From positions 1 through 64,000 of the forward strand of contig JADFUC010000464.1 in NCBI GenBank assembly GCA_019722365.1: 64,000 nt of DNA. Direction: 5' to 3'. The position numbers and the translations under genes were made by a program. The stretch's first letter is position 1; each line of letters begins with the position of its first letter. Origin of the DNA: Lithospermum erythrorhizon (lineage: Eukaryota > Streptophyta > Magnoliopsida > Boraginales > Boraginaceae). Positions 45,617 through 55,998 of the stretch are shown in pieces. Under the pieces are notes generated by a model. The model saw nothing but the letters and a program-made list of their open reading frames with translations, was not told the DNA's origin and made no database searches.

Positions 45617-47959
45617 TAGACATGGCTATCGAACCGGCCCATTGTACCATCCTGCGCCCACCCGCCCGCTTCAGATTCGCCCGCCCACTAGCTGGCCGAT
45701 CCCGCCCCACTAATAATTTACTAACCTGTGGGCCGAGTGGATCGGCCCCGCTTCCAGTCCGGCCCGAGCCCACCCACACTCAGCGGGACCGGCCCGGCCC
45801 TGCCTCGCGAGGCCCCCTGCGCCCGTTAACGCTGCACATTTAATATAAACTGCATTCACGTTAAAACCGCAGAAAGAATAACTCGACTGCTATTAAACCA
45901 CTCCACGTTAATAAATAACAACCCTATTTATACATTACTCCAGATAATGCCAGCATCTTTTAAAATTACTCTGCATTCACGTTAGCTCCAAATGGAGTAG
46001 CTGTTCACTGAAATACAATAGTGTTCAATTTAAAACAACGATACCACATTAACAATAATTCTAAAGTTAGAATCAACGCTGAATCAAACATATTAATATT
46101 CGAAATTAGAAAATAAGTAGTTGCATAACATAAAAACTAAATTGTTCGAATACTAAACATCATTATAATCAATATTCAAAGCACATTTATTCATGGAAAC
46201 ATGTTTTCAAATCACCTCGTGATTGCCTCCCCGGCTTCTACCCTCGCCCACCTCGCCCACATTCATATCGCCCTCGTCAGAACCTTAGTCGCCCCATATC
46301 AACTTTGATGCTCTCGCTATCTCAAGCAGCCTTTTAACATGTCGGGCGCGAATCGACCCAACATCGACATAGCTCTATCGGACGCATCCGGGAACGGTGA
46401 GACCTCAAGCCTGTGCCTCGGTCGCCATCGCCAACAGCAGGAGTGCATCTATCCCTCGGGGTGCGCCACAACCTCCACACTCATCTTGAACATCCGCTAA
46501 ATGTTCAAACACTTCCCATTTACCGCAATACTCGCCCCACATAAAGACTTCCCTGCCAATCAACGATTGCCTTCCCATTTTAGCCTCCTTCTTAAAATCA
46601 ACCCATCTACATTCTCCAATAGAACCCCTTTGATATTAACTAACAACGAGAGATAATCATGCTATCAAGGGTTGACTTCGCCCTTTGATGAAACATATGT
46701 TTAAGTATCAACCGTGGCATATTAACCCATCGCAAATTCAATATGGACCACATAACGAACGAATGCAAACAACTTAATTCGGATGCTTGACTAGTAGATG
46801 GCAAAAGAATACTAGATACGACTTTCCAAACAAGTTTTTGTATACCATTCAAATTGTTCTTATACACTATGCCTCTTTCTTAACTCTACGATTGTTGTTG
46901 CCTCTCGGACACATTCTTCAGAATGCGACTGCCGCCTAGCCAGACCATCCCCTTTCCTGCAATCATCCCACCCCAACTAAGCATACCAAATGTTTTTATT
47001 AAATCAAGCTCGCTATAATACCCAGAATTCCATCGAGTATTGTACCGACAAACTAAGCACTCTCACTATCATTATAACGCTAGCCGAACGGATTTACATA
47101 AAACTTATACACAATGGCGGATACCAATTACTAGTAAAGTAGTAAATGTACTAAGTTCTGCATGATCTAAAATTGAATAAAAGATTACCTGCGGACCGCT
47201 TTGATTTCTCCTTCATCAAGGTACATCCTCGCTTCAGAGTCTTAGTACTCTCCACCTCCTACCTTCAACTTCCTCGCCATGACCCCTAAGCATCTTCTTC
47301 CTCTCGTGGGCGAATGTGGCGGCGATTGCAAGGTGACTCATGTCGACTCTCCTCCTATTTCTGTTTGCAATTCAACAATTTCCTTGTTTTGTGAGCTCTT
47401 TTGGTGCCATTTAGCAAATTGATACTTCAATATAACGAATTAACTAATTGGAAAGATGATTTATAGAGGAATCAAGATCGAGTTTGGTGAGAATTTTGGT
47501 TTCGAGCTTGGAAGACTGAGGAATTGTGTTTCAACGAATGTTTGGAACCCCTATTAATCTAATTTCACGCTAAACGTGGGTAATCATATAAATAAATCCA
47601 GACACGCTTAACTTAAAACGCGTAAAGGTTTGGAGTTTTTTGCATTTTTCTGGATTAAACAGGTACTGCATCAGCAGAATAAAGACTAATGCTTAAATCA
47701 ATAAGTTTAAAAAACAATAGAGTCTATTTGTATAGAATAAAAGAACATTTTATTATTTTTAGGCTCACAGCTTATACTGTGACGGGTCAGAGTTTACATG
47801 AAGCTCTCTTCAATAATAAAAAGTTATTAAGTTAAACTACAATTTAATCATCATAAATTAATTCATCTTCGGACTCTTCTTTTGTCGGAGTCTTTTCAAC
47901 GCCTATCGGGTTGGGTTTTCGTCTTTCTTCAATGTCACTAAGATCATCGAACATATCTT

Positions 47960-48120
47960 TTTCCTTTCGCTCCACGACCGTGTCTTTATTCGCATCCTAT
48001 GCTCGCCGCCCAATCCTTGACGACACACATACTCAATCGCCGAGCCAGAAGTCTTGGAACGCCTTGAAAGGGGACAGGCCGCCATGCTAAATGCGGATTC
48101 AATCGCTATTGTCGGCTGTG
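47960..48120 (-). pseudogene. hAT transposase C-terminal dimerisation remnant
   Basis: On the minus strand IESAFSM at about 48,105-48,086 matches the ESAFS start of the hAT dimerisation block. A frameshifted continuation has R-LS-x-CVVKDWAAS near 48,030-48,005, where intact proteins read RL.....EALIC.KDWL. The remainder of the transposase (BED finger and catalytic core), expected between about 50,200 and 48,100, is not readable. Confidence 0.5.
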
Positions 48121-50580
48121 GATAGAAAAATATTTCTTTTGCTATCTTAGATAAGACCTAAACAAGTGCCTTTGCTCGCCCACCATTTTAATATATCAAA
48201 AGGATTTTAATATTATATTGACTCAATTCAAACTTAGTAGATAAATACGAGTTAACTCCATTCGTGTCTCAAGTGAGTCGATTGGATCAATTTCACCTAA
48301 AGCTTCAGAACGCATTTCTAAGGTGATCATGTTGGACTTCAGATTTTAACTCCCGCCATACATTAAAACTTTGTATACTAATACTGGCAAAAGGCCCACT
48401 GTCTATACCTTGATTGGTATTTACATACATGTTATACATATACTTTTCAATTCCATCTTCCATTTTTGAACATCAAAACCTTTAGTTCCGGATTAAAGGT
48501 AGTAAAGATTCATAATACGATTTCAAGAAGTAGAAATTAAAATGCTTTAATTTAGCGTTGTGTGATCCAAGATTATACTAATTTGCAGATGACATGATAG
48601 TGATGAAATATTTTAAAATTATCTTCCTATATTCTGGAATTATATCTCTAAGAATGATAATCATTTCTATGTTTAGTCATACGAACGGAGAGATTAATCC
48701 ACACATTCGTTAGCATGAATATTTGGCCTGATCGAGTCAAAAACTTTAGTATAATCTTGGGTCGTTCTCTGAAAACTCAAGTAATTCATAACAACGTAAG
48801 CTTCCACTAGTATATGGTTGGTACATAATACTCACCAATTTGATATATTTCATAAAATCGGAGATTATCTCCTTATACATATACGCATCTAATCCAGTAG
48901 ATCGTAGTCGAAGCCCATCTACCACAATCCAAAATTAATTTCTTAAACTTCTACCGAAGCCTCTTCAACCATTTTTTATATCCATGTCTTCTTTACTCCC
49001 GCCATTAACAACAAAATTAACGCTTACGAATTGGTAAAATAAACTCATCCTAAACAACTTTTTATTCCATCTTTAGCAACTAATCAAGTGACGCGACATA
49101 AACATCTACGAAAAAGTTCACTAAAATCCGATTTATCAGTTCTTTAATTTTTTCGGGATTGAAACGGTATATGGACGACATCAAACGAAATCAAGAATCT
49201 TATTCAAAACATTTGTAATCATCAAGTACTACGCGAGTATACCTTCCGAATTTGAATATTGTTATGTTTAGCACCCATCTAAAATATATAATTCTCTTTC
49301 AGTAAGACCCAATCTCGATCAATCCAATGACACGTTACACACATTATATCAAAATCCAAAAGACACCAATATCACTAGTCAAACACATTTATAAGGCAAA
49401 CGCCATAAGTAGTGTTACCTAAGCTCTCTTCATTTTAAAATATTTAAAAGCATAGGTTCGTGAAAGTAGTAATGGTGGATACGTATAGCTCGGGATTAAC
49501 GACATTTCAATCCATTTAGTAAAACGCCATCCATCACAATGATTAAAGGCAAAGAACTACCGATTACAAATTTTGCGCTTAATCCTATGCCTCAAGACGC
49601 TAAAAAAGTTCTTACCTCTGCCGGATATCAATACCTTGCACTCACCCCTCCCCACCACTATCTTTAGTGATCTTACGACCCGCTAAGCTGCCTAAAGAAG
49701 CATTTACCTGCTCCCCTTACCCCACCCGCTTTCCATGATGTAGCAGTTCTTTACAATTTATACAAAGCTTGCTTGTTTTTCACGGCTCCATTAAAATATT
49801 TCCAAATCCACGAAGTTTTTTCTTTCATTAGTAGTATCCGTAGACTGGGGACAGAGTTAATAATGGGTAGTTCGCCATAATGCATCATCATCCTCTAAAT
49901 TAACATAATCATTAGACATGTATTATTACCAAAGACTAAAGACTTTGAACATTTTTACCAAGATTACGCTTTGATTCCACACTTAAAACAAAAATATCAC
50001 AATTTATAAAAAGTTGGTAAATAATACCGAAACGGATTTTGAGCAACGTAGGGATCAGATCGAACAATGCCCCACGCCTCGGCATAATCCTTAAATTTCA
50101 ATATAATTCTTCAATATAAGATTTTGAGATTGCTTGTTATCGCTTGAAGCTCGCTTACAAAACGACGCGAATCGCGAGAAATCTGCTAGCATTATCCCCT
50201 TTATAAAATTCTCCATGGTTTTTTTGACTTTCGTTGTTAAACGTGGGTATGGATTTAAACCTGGCACTATTAACGGCTATATAATCTGCTTATTTAAGAT
50301 TAAACGTGGTACCGCTTCGATTTAAACGGTACCATCGCCATTACAAAATAGTCGCTATATGTCGTTTAATAAACGCGTACCGTTAAAATCAACGCTAACA
50401 CGCTATTCATACAAAAGAAATGCTATTACAATATGTGACGCTACAAACTACTGTTGGAAAAGAACAAACGCCACCGCTTAAAACCAATCTGCACTAATGC
50501 TTGTTCCGTAAAATGGTGGTCGTAACGCATTATTATTAATTTATTATAGGTGGACAAACGCGCAACGTTAGTATTAAACG
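48121..50580. other. Decayed interior of hAT 3
   Basis: Expected to hold the transposase body on the minus strand, but no domain can be read in any frame. The stretch 46,200-47,850 on the other side of the dimerisation remnant is likewise without recognisable coding; the minus-strand frame at 46,640-46,867 shows no known motif. Confidence 0.4.
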
Positions 50581-50762
50581 GTACCACGCAGTGCCCGCTG
50601 CGCCCCTTTAAAAGTACCAACCCATCAGGGCTTCCGCACTCTAACGGGCTGGCCGCCCTAAGCTGCTAGTGGCTCAGTCTGCCTAACACGCTACCCGGCC
50701 GGGCCGGTTCGTTTCGCAGGCCGGGCTGGGCCGGCCCGGTTCGTTACCACGCTAGCACACGC

Positions 50763-51600
50763 CAATCTCCACAGCCCCCAAACCAATCCATAACCTTTTC
50801 TATCCACTAGCCCACATCCCCCTGGCCCAATAACCTAGCCCCCAACTTCAGCTTTACCCACCACTGTCCATACACCGGCCCAACAACCCAATCCAACACC
50901 GGTCCATACCACCTCACGAACCACTGACCTCTCCCAAATTTCTATCCAACACCTCCACAACCGGCCCAGCTTTTATCTCCCAACACACTGACATCCCCTA
51001 GCCTCGTCGACTCCATCACCCGAAGTCTTCATGGCATTTTTAAGCCCAATCCCAAATATCTACTCCATGTATCCACCGAACCTTCCCTCATCCCTAAAAA
51101 TCTCATGCATGCACTTAATGACCGACTGAAAATGGCCAGCGTATGATTTAATACGATGCTCCAATTAAAATAATATACGACTTAGTACTCATCCCCTGGG
51201 AGTTAATATAATTCATGGTACCATAAATTCAAATCACGGTTCCTTCGAAATGCTATAAGGCTCGCCTCAGAGCGATGACAAAAACACAGCGCGAAAGTAT
51301 CGACGTAGGATACTTTTTTAACCGTGGTCAAACCCTCCACTATTCGCACCGCTTTTGACTTCGCTCTTCGCTCATGGTCCATTCATTAGTCGACGTTAAA
51401 AATGTATTTATTCATGATGCATTTACATGACAATTTATATGTATCGCCCTTTTGGGTTTTCAAGGACTTACCATCCGCATTATGCTCTGCAGTCGCGCAA
51501 ATCAGATGGCCTTAAATGCCCCCCGGTACGGTAGGTCACCGATTCGCTAATTATGTTTCAACTATCGTCACCCATAACAAATATGATCACTCTCTTTTAT
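50763..51600 (+). pseudogene. Copia polyprotein piece, copy A right of the hAT
   Basis: After the proline-rich linker, decayed frames carry the copia reverse transcriptase: words of the form KMAS-AYDLIRCSN near 51,150, then DVKNVF-HDAF-LHDNLYV near 51,390 (normally DVKNAFLHGDLHETIYM) and a frameshifted GLKQAPRAWYHRF region near 51,500. The frame is lost at about 51,600, where it is truncated at the same point as in copy B. The palm YVDD motif lies beyond the truncation and is absent. Confidence 0.65.
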
Positions 51601-53204
51601 GGGATTCAATTTAATTCAATTCAATTCAAATTCTAATTTTATATGTTATTTCTTTCTATCTAATACACGATAAATTATCTCCATTAATCGATCCATAAAC
51701 AAAGACAAATTCATTATTAATCAGTAACGCTCAAGAATTCCGTGATAGACGCACGTCGATATCTAAATTTATCATCATTTTCCATCGTATTTCAAACCAA
51801 GAATGTCATATTCGCGGAAGCCAGACATTTAGTGTTTCTTTGGAAATAATCTTACTCCCAAGAATTATTTTTCTTACAAATTTATTTTTTTACTTAAAAT
51901 CTAATAAGGATATTTCTACTTTATTATTTGAAAAATTAGTATAAGCCATTTAATCATGCCAAACTGTGAAAAGATGGGGTAATCGAGATCCATCAACGCT
52001 TAAAATTAAAAATATGCTACGAGTTTCAGATAACTTTTTACAATTACAAGAAAAACTCTTATAAATTAATATCGCTGACAAATAAATTTATTAATTTAGA
52101 GAATTATTAATTTATCTATAAATTAATAATTTATTAATTTAAAGAGGTTTCAGAAAATAAACATACGTACATTCAATGGCTTGTTGAATTTATTAAGACT
52201 CGATTTGAAAGATGAGAAGCATCTAGTGATATCGTAAGATAGCTAACGTAGCAAGATAATAAATAATATTAACGTACATAACGATACGATAGATTGGGAG
52301 CCCATGAGGCTAAATGGTTAATTTTAGGGGTCTAAAACTCTCAAACGTTAATGCTATAATTCAAAACGCAAAGACTAACCATTGGATAAAATAAGAAAAT
52401 TGTAGATAAAATCGAAAAAGATTTGAACTTTAAAAGAAAGAAACAACTATATCCATATTTTTATTGTTGTAATAATTATTTTTTCAATTTCTAAGCACTA
52501 TTAATTTATATTTTGGGTCCTATATTATAAAGGATTTTTTCTCGAAAAATTATTATCTTATTATTTTATCGATTTGTTAAATTTTTTAACCTGGCCCAAC
52601 TAATCGAAAAAATTTATTATTTTAAAGTAGCTTTTATTAATTTCTCGAAGATTAATTTATGTGAAGTTTTACCTAACGGTATATATAAATATTTTTCTTG
52701 ACATGATTGTCAGCTAATTAATAATGCTAAACCTTTCATTGTCATGTGATATTTAATTTTTCCTATCCACTTGCACCCACTAATAAATTTATTTAATACC
52801 ATAGTACCATTGATTTTTGCGGATGAATCACATCATGTCCTTTCTCAAATTCATTATCTTATCTTCAGTCCATTTGTCCCCAATAATGTTATTGTCAAAA
52901 AACAAATTAATTGTTTTACAACTTTAGTCCAACTATTGCATTTTTTTATGCAAATTGGTTAACATATGAAATTCTAATTTAATTTATATGTGCATTTTAA
53001 GTCCATTATTTCCACAACCAGTTTCGTCTTATTTTTCAAGTTTAATACATCATCTTTAACTTTATTTGGATAATCCATCAAATTTTCAATATTATCGTGA
53101 CTTATTATAAGTGAATATACAACCTACAAACTAAGAAAAATTCTTCTAAAGTAATCCAAAAACAAGATCTCTTGTATGTTTTACATGATATGATGATATC
53201 AATA
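51601..53204. other. Non-coding part of duplicated segment, copy A
   Basis: AT-rich, without genes; matches 59,200-60,805. It forms the distal upstream region of the gene at 53,480. A short open frame at 52,771-52,962 is partly conserved in copy B but has no domain. Confidence 0.5.
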
Positions 53205-53274
53205 TTTCCTTCGTTTTAAAATATATAATTATCTAGAAAATTTTTACTTTTTCAAAATAATTGATTGTTTATAA
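53205..53274. mobile_element. Truncated Stowaway-like MITE
   Basis: ttccttcgttttaaaatata, then tctagaaaatttttactttt, match the left 70 bp of the complete MITE at 60,811-61,013 in copy B. The match stops at gattgtttataa, so copy A ends inside the element. Confidence 0.6.
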
Positions 53275-53369
53275 GCTTATTCTTATTCTCCTAATTCATA
53301 GAAGTATTGAACATTCATAGATGAAATACATGATTGATAAGTCATGCAATATAATATAGTGGCTGTAGT

Positions 53370-53378
53370 AATATATAG
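53370..53378 (+). promoter_or_regulatory. TATA-like element of the 53.5-kb gene
   Basis: aatatatag about 100 bp upstream of the ATG, with a pyrimidine- and CA-rich leader between (tcatctatatctactcaagc). Plausible as a core promoter; other TA-rich words are close. Confidence 0.35.
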
Positions 53379-53479
53379 TACTATAGTCATGTCCCTTCAA
53401 TAACTATCATCTATATCTACTCAAGCCTAAGCAATACTCACACATTTCTTGACAAAAAACACCCAATATAGTTTCTTTT

Positions 53480-54052
53480 ATGGCTAACAATAACACAGTT
53501 GATGTTCAAAACAATGATCCTGATACAGTTGATGTTCAAAACAATGATCCTGATAGGAAAGAATTGCAAGAATTAAGAAGAGATGGAATAAACTTGGTGA
53601 ATTACTACTTTGTATTTCAGGGTGTCATTTTCACTGCATTTTATAGCAGCTCGACGTCTCTCAAGTGCCATTATCGTTGGCTTCCTCTCGTCCTCTCCAT
53701 TATAGCCGGTACTCTTAATTTATCGATTTTGACATTGATTGCCATCAAGTTCATTAAGTTGTTGAGTTCAGGGGAAGTCAAATTGCTGGACAGTTTAGTT
53801 CCTACATCATCTCATAACCGAAAACCGGTTCCTTGGGTTACAGTCACTTATGAAAGAATATGGCACTATTTCTATTTTTCCCTGTGTTGGGTTCTTTTTG
53901 CTGCTTTTTTTGCAGTAACAATTTATGGAAGCTATAAGGTACCTTGCCTTGGGGTGGAGCCTCACAATGATAGCAATAATAGTGAAAATTGTGTTAGCAT
54001 TTGTGATGGTTACAATGCAAATAATTGCATGAGGATCTGCCATACTAAATAA
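53480..54052 (+). CDS. Small three-pass membrane protein, unknown function
   Basis: A clean, single-exon frame of 190 codons with the start context ttttATGGC and TAA at 54,050. The N-terminus has a perfect 10-residue duplication, TVDVQNNDPD twice (residues 6-15 and 16-25), from a 30-bp DNA repeat. Then a charged helix RKELQELRRDG and three hydrophobic segments: about 39-57 (NLVNYYFVFQGVIFTAFYS), 67-93 (WLPLVLSIIAGTLNLSILTL and on) and 127-151 (RIWHYFYFSLCWVLFAAFF and on). The C-terminus is polar with a C-x3-C-x7-C-x3-C array (C171, C175, C183, C187). I do not recognise a named family; the YFVFQGV and LKC words recall uncharacterised plant membrane proteins. It is the most convincing host gene in the window: intact, and with a different base composition from the elements around it. 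AT-rich aataaa-like words near 54,235 could serve for polyadenylation. Confidence 0.75.
   Translation: MANNNTVDVQNNDPDTVDVQNNDPDRKELQELRRDGINLVNYYFVFQGVIFTAFYSSSTSLKCHYRWLPLVLSIIAGTLNLSILTLIAIKFIKLLSSGEVKLLDSLVPTSSHNRKPVPWVTVTYERIWHYFYFSLCWVLFAAFFAVTIYGSYKVPCLGVEPHNDSNNSENCVSICDGYNANNCMRICHTK
53495..53554 (+). repeat. 30-bp coding tandem repeat
   Basis: acagttgatgttcaaaacaa tgatcctgat occurs twice in direct succession within the 5' coding region of the 190-codon gene, preserving frame. The two copies are identical, so the duplication is recent. Confidence 0.9.
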
Positions 54053-54945
54053 TGAGTAAGCTCCTACTTATGCCGTGTTTATTACAAGTCCCTATTGTAA
54101 GATGAACAATTAATCAACTTCTTTTATGGATTTATGTTGTATTTGTTATTCATTCCCAGTCATCTCTAGTCTAGCTTAGAATTGCCAATCAAAAAATTGT
54201 GACCAACCCATTTTTTTATCGAAGTGTGTTTTGTAAAATAAAAATAAAAACTTTATTCTACACACCAAGCATATTTGAGTTACTCTGATTTCTTACCACC
54301 AACTCTTCTCTTGATTTATTCCTGGACAAAACATGACGTAATTAATAGGTAAATTAGGAACGTAATGGGGCAAAATATCCATATTAGTATTGGTGACTGC
54401 AAGGCGATTCTGGCAAGGCTTTCAGACCGCCTCATATTTTTTATTTTGCCCATTCACAAGCGAATCGCCGGGTTTTGTCCGGTTCGTTGAAGTCGGTATG
54501 TCGGGTGTTATTCGATTTTTTTCAAAGGAAAATATTAAATAATCGAAATTAGACATTCAATTTGTCAAAATACATATTCATCAATCGCTCAACAAATAAG
54601 AGTCAATTTGTCAAAATAAATATTAAAAACAATGGCAATAATAGGCGCGATCACATAAGTAATTATGACCTTCATGGATCATCAAAACCATATCACAGCC
54701 ACCGAGCAAGCCTAAATATAATCTTCTATCCTCCTTAGGATCCACCGACAGTCATATAGAATATGTCAAATATTTAATGGATCGATACTAAATCATAAAT
54801 AAAATTATAATCTCTCAATTTAATTATGTAATATATACCGCAAAAGTTTTGGCTTTGAAATTTTTGAACCATACTGCGGGTTGAAAAAATTCAATCAACT
54901 CGGTCAAATCGCGCGATTCTGGTTTTTCTATCGTCTCATCCCTAG
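54053..54945. other. 3' flank and non-coding interval
   Basis: Contains the probable 3' UTR of the preceding gene (to about 54,260) and then AT-rich sequence with patches of cgaaccgg/gtccggttcg words near 54,460-54,500 and 54,890-54,920 that resemble hAT subterminal sequence. No gene. Confidence 0.4.
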
Positions 54946-55676
54946 TGAGAAATTTGGAGTAACTAAGACCCTTTTAGCGGGTTTAATTTCAAAGACCTCT
55001 TTTTTTTTCTTTTGAAAAATTAGCACAATTTCCTCAGAAAAACTAAATTGCCCCTAAAACCAGCACAATTTATCGCCTTCTTCAATTCAAAAACCTTAAA
55101 CCAAACTACCACCACCAACCCCAACCACCACCACCATTATAACCACCGCCTCCCTCCTCCGCAGAGACGCCCACCCCCCTTCACATGAGCCAGATCCCTT
55201 CTCCACCAACCCCAAGCCGCAACCCCCTAACCCCGTGGCTCTCGTGAACCCCACCTCACCCCCTGACGCCTGCATCCTCCCCCTGCCAGCCCTCTCGTAA
55301 TTTGATTTCAAAGGGAAACGGGGTCGCGCTGGGATTGGTAACGGACGATGATTTAAGTCAAGAACCCCCACCCCTCCGTTAGTATGCTCAGATTCGGGAG
55401 AGTGTATGGGTTTAGGCTCTGGCCTCATGGGACGGAACTGTATAGCAAGGGAAGTGGCGATGGATTGCTGGGAGAGTGTAATTGTAGAGCAGGGGAAAGT
55501 GAAGTAGGCTCAATCAGGCGGCAGCTGGAGCAAGGCGTAAAGTAGCGGAAATTCAAATAAGAATAAGGGCGATATTTTGTAAGATTTTAATTTTCTGTAA
55601 GAAATCACTAATTTTCAAAGAAAAAGTGTTAGAAATTAAACCCCTTCAAAAAGGGTACTAGTTATCCAAATTTCTC
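54946..55676. mobile_element. Long-TIR MITE, Mutator-like, with 9-bp TSD
   Basis: The ends are inverted copies over about 115 bp: tgagaaatttgga.taact.. at the left and ggagaaatttggataactag as the reverse complement of the right end, both followed by gggtttaattt and ttttgaaaa-ttag. The flanks are catccctag (54,937-54,945) and catccatag (55,677-55,685), an 8/9 match and the length expected for Mutator-type insertion. The centre is C- and CA-rich at left and G-rich at right, without a real gene; the proline-rich frames there are compositional. Confidence 0.8.
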
Positions 55677-55689
55677 CATCCATAGTTGC

Positions 55690-55998
55690 ATCAATTAGGA
55701 AATTATGAGTATAAAATAAATGGTTATTATTAGTGGATATCAGACATTGTCTCATATTACTGGGTTGGGCACGTAGGTTGACATGCGCCTCTATGATCTA
55801 TAAATAAGCAAAGACTTCTCTTTGTAAAAAATACATAAATTAATACATTTTATTACGGTAATCGTAGCCTAAACCTAATTAATTATTCCTCCTTTTTACA
55901 AATTGCACTCCTTCCGAGAAATAAAGCCTAATATTCTTGGTGGTCCACACAACCGCCTAAACCTTCTAATGTTTATATACTACCTGCACTAAATCATC
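55690..55998 (+). other. Probable remains of copia 5' LTR and leader
   Basis: Between the MITE and the gag ATG there is a TATA-like tctataaataag at about 55,797 and a leader of about 190 bp. Their place fits a copia LTR U3-R-U5 and untranslated region, but the tRNA-Met primer site is not seen and there is no second LTR to compare. Confidence 0.35.

Larger units (their letters stand above)
45617..50754 (-). mobile_element. hAT transposon 3, inserted in copy A
   Basis: The ends are inverted repeats: tagacatggctatcgaacc at the left, and tagcgtggtaacgaaccggg as the reverse complement of the right end. They are flanked by an 8-bp target duplication, acacacgc (45,609-45,616) and gcacacgc (50,755-50,762), with one mismatch. 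Copy B of the duplication has the uninterrupted site near 58,412. Both subterminal regions are very GC-rich with cggccc/gaaccgg words. The 5.1-kb interior is AT-rich and decayed; on the minus strand near 48,100-48,000 the end of a hAT transposase is recognisable. Confidence 0.85.
45377..53274 (+). repeat. Duplicated segment, copy A (interrupted)
   Basis: Apart from the hAT insertion (45,617-50,754), this 2.75 kb matches 58,186-60,877 from end to end: part of a copia polyprotein, then about 1.6 kb of AT-rich non-coding sequence. In both copies the copia frame is cut at the same point (about 51,600 and 59,200, at the start of gattcaatttaattcaattc) and followed by the same flank. Two independent copia insertions cannot explain that, so the segment itself was duplicated. 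The copy ends inside a MITE. Confidence 0.85.

Noticed and set aside
45510..45843. Proline-rich frames across the copia/hAT border
   Set aside because: They run through the insertion junction of hAT 3 and follow its GC-rich end.
55096..55428. 110-codon minus-strand proline/glycine-rich frame
   Set aside because: It is in the centre of a MITE and caused by its C-rich composition.
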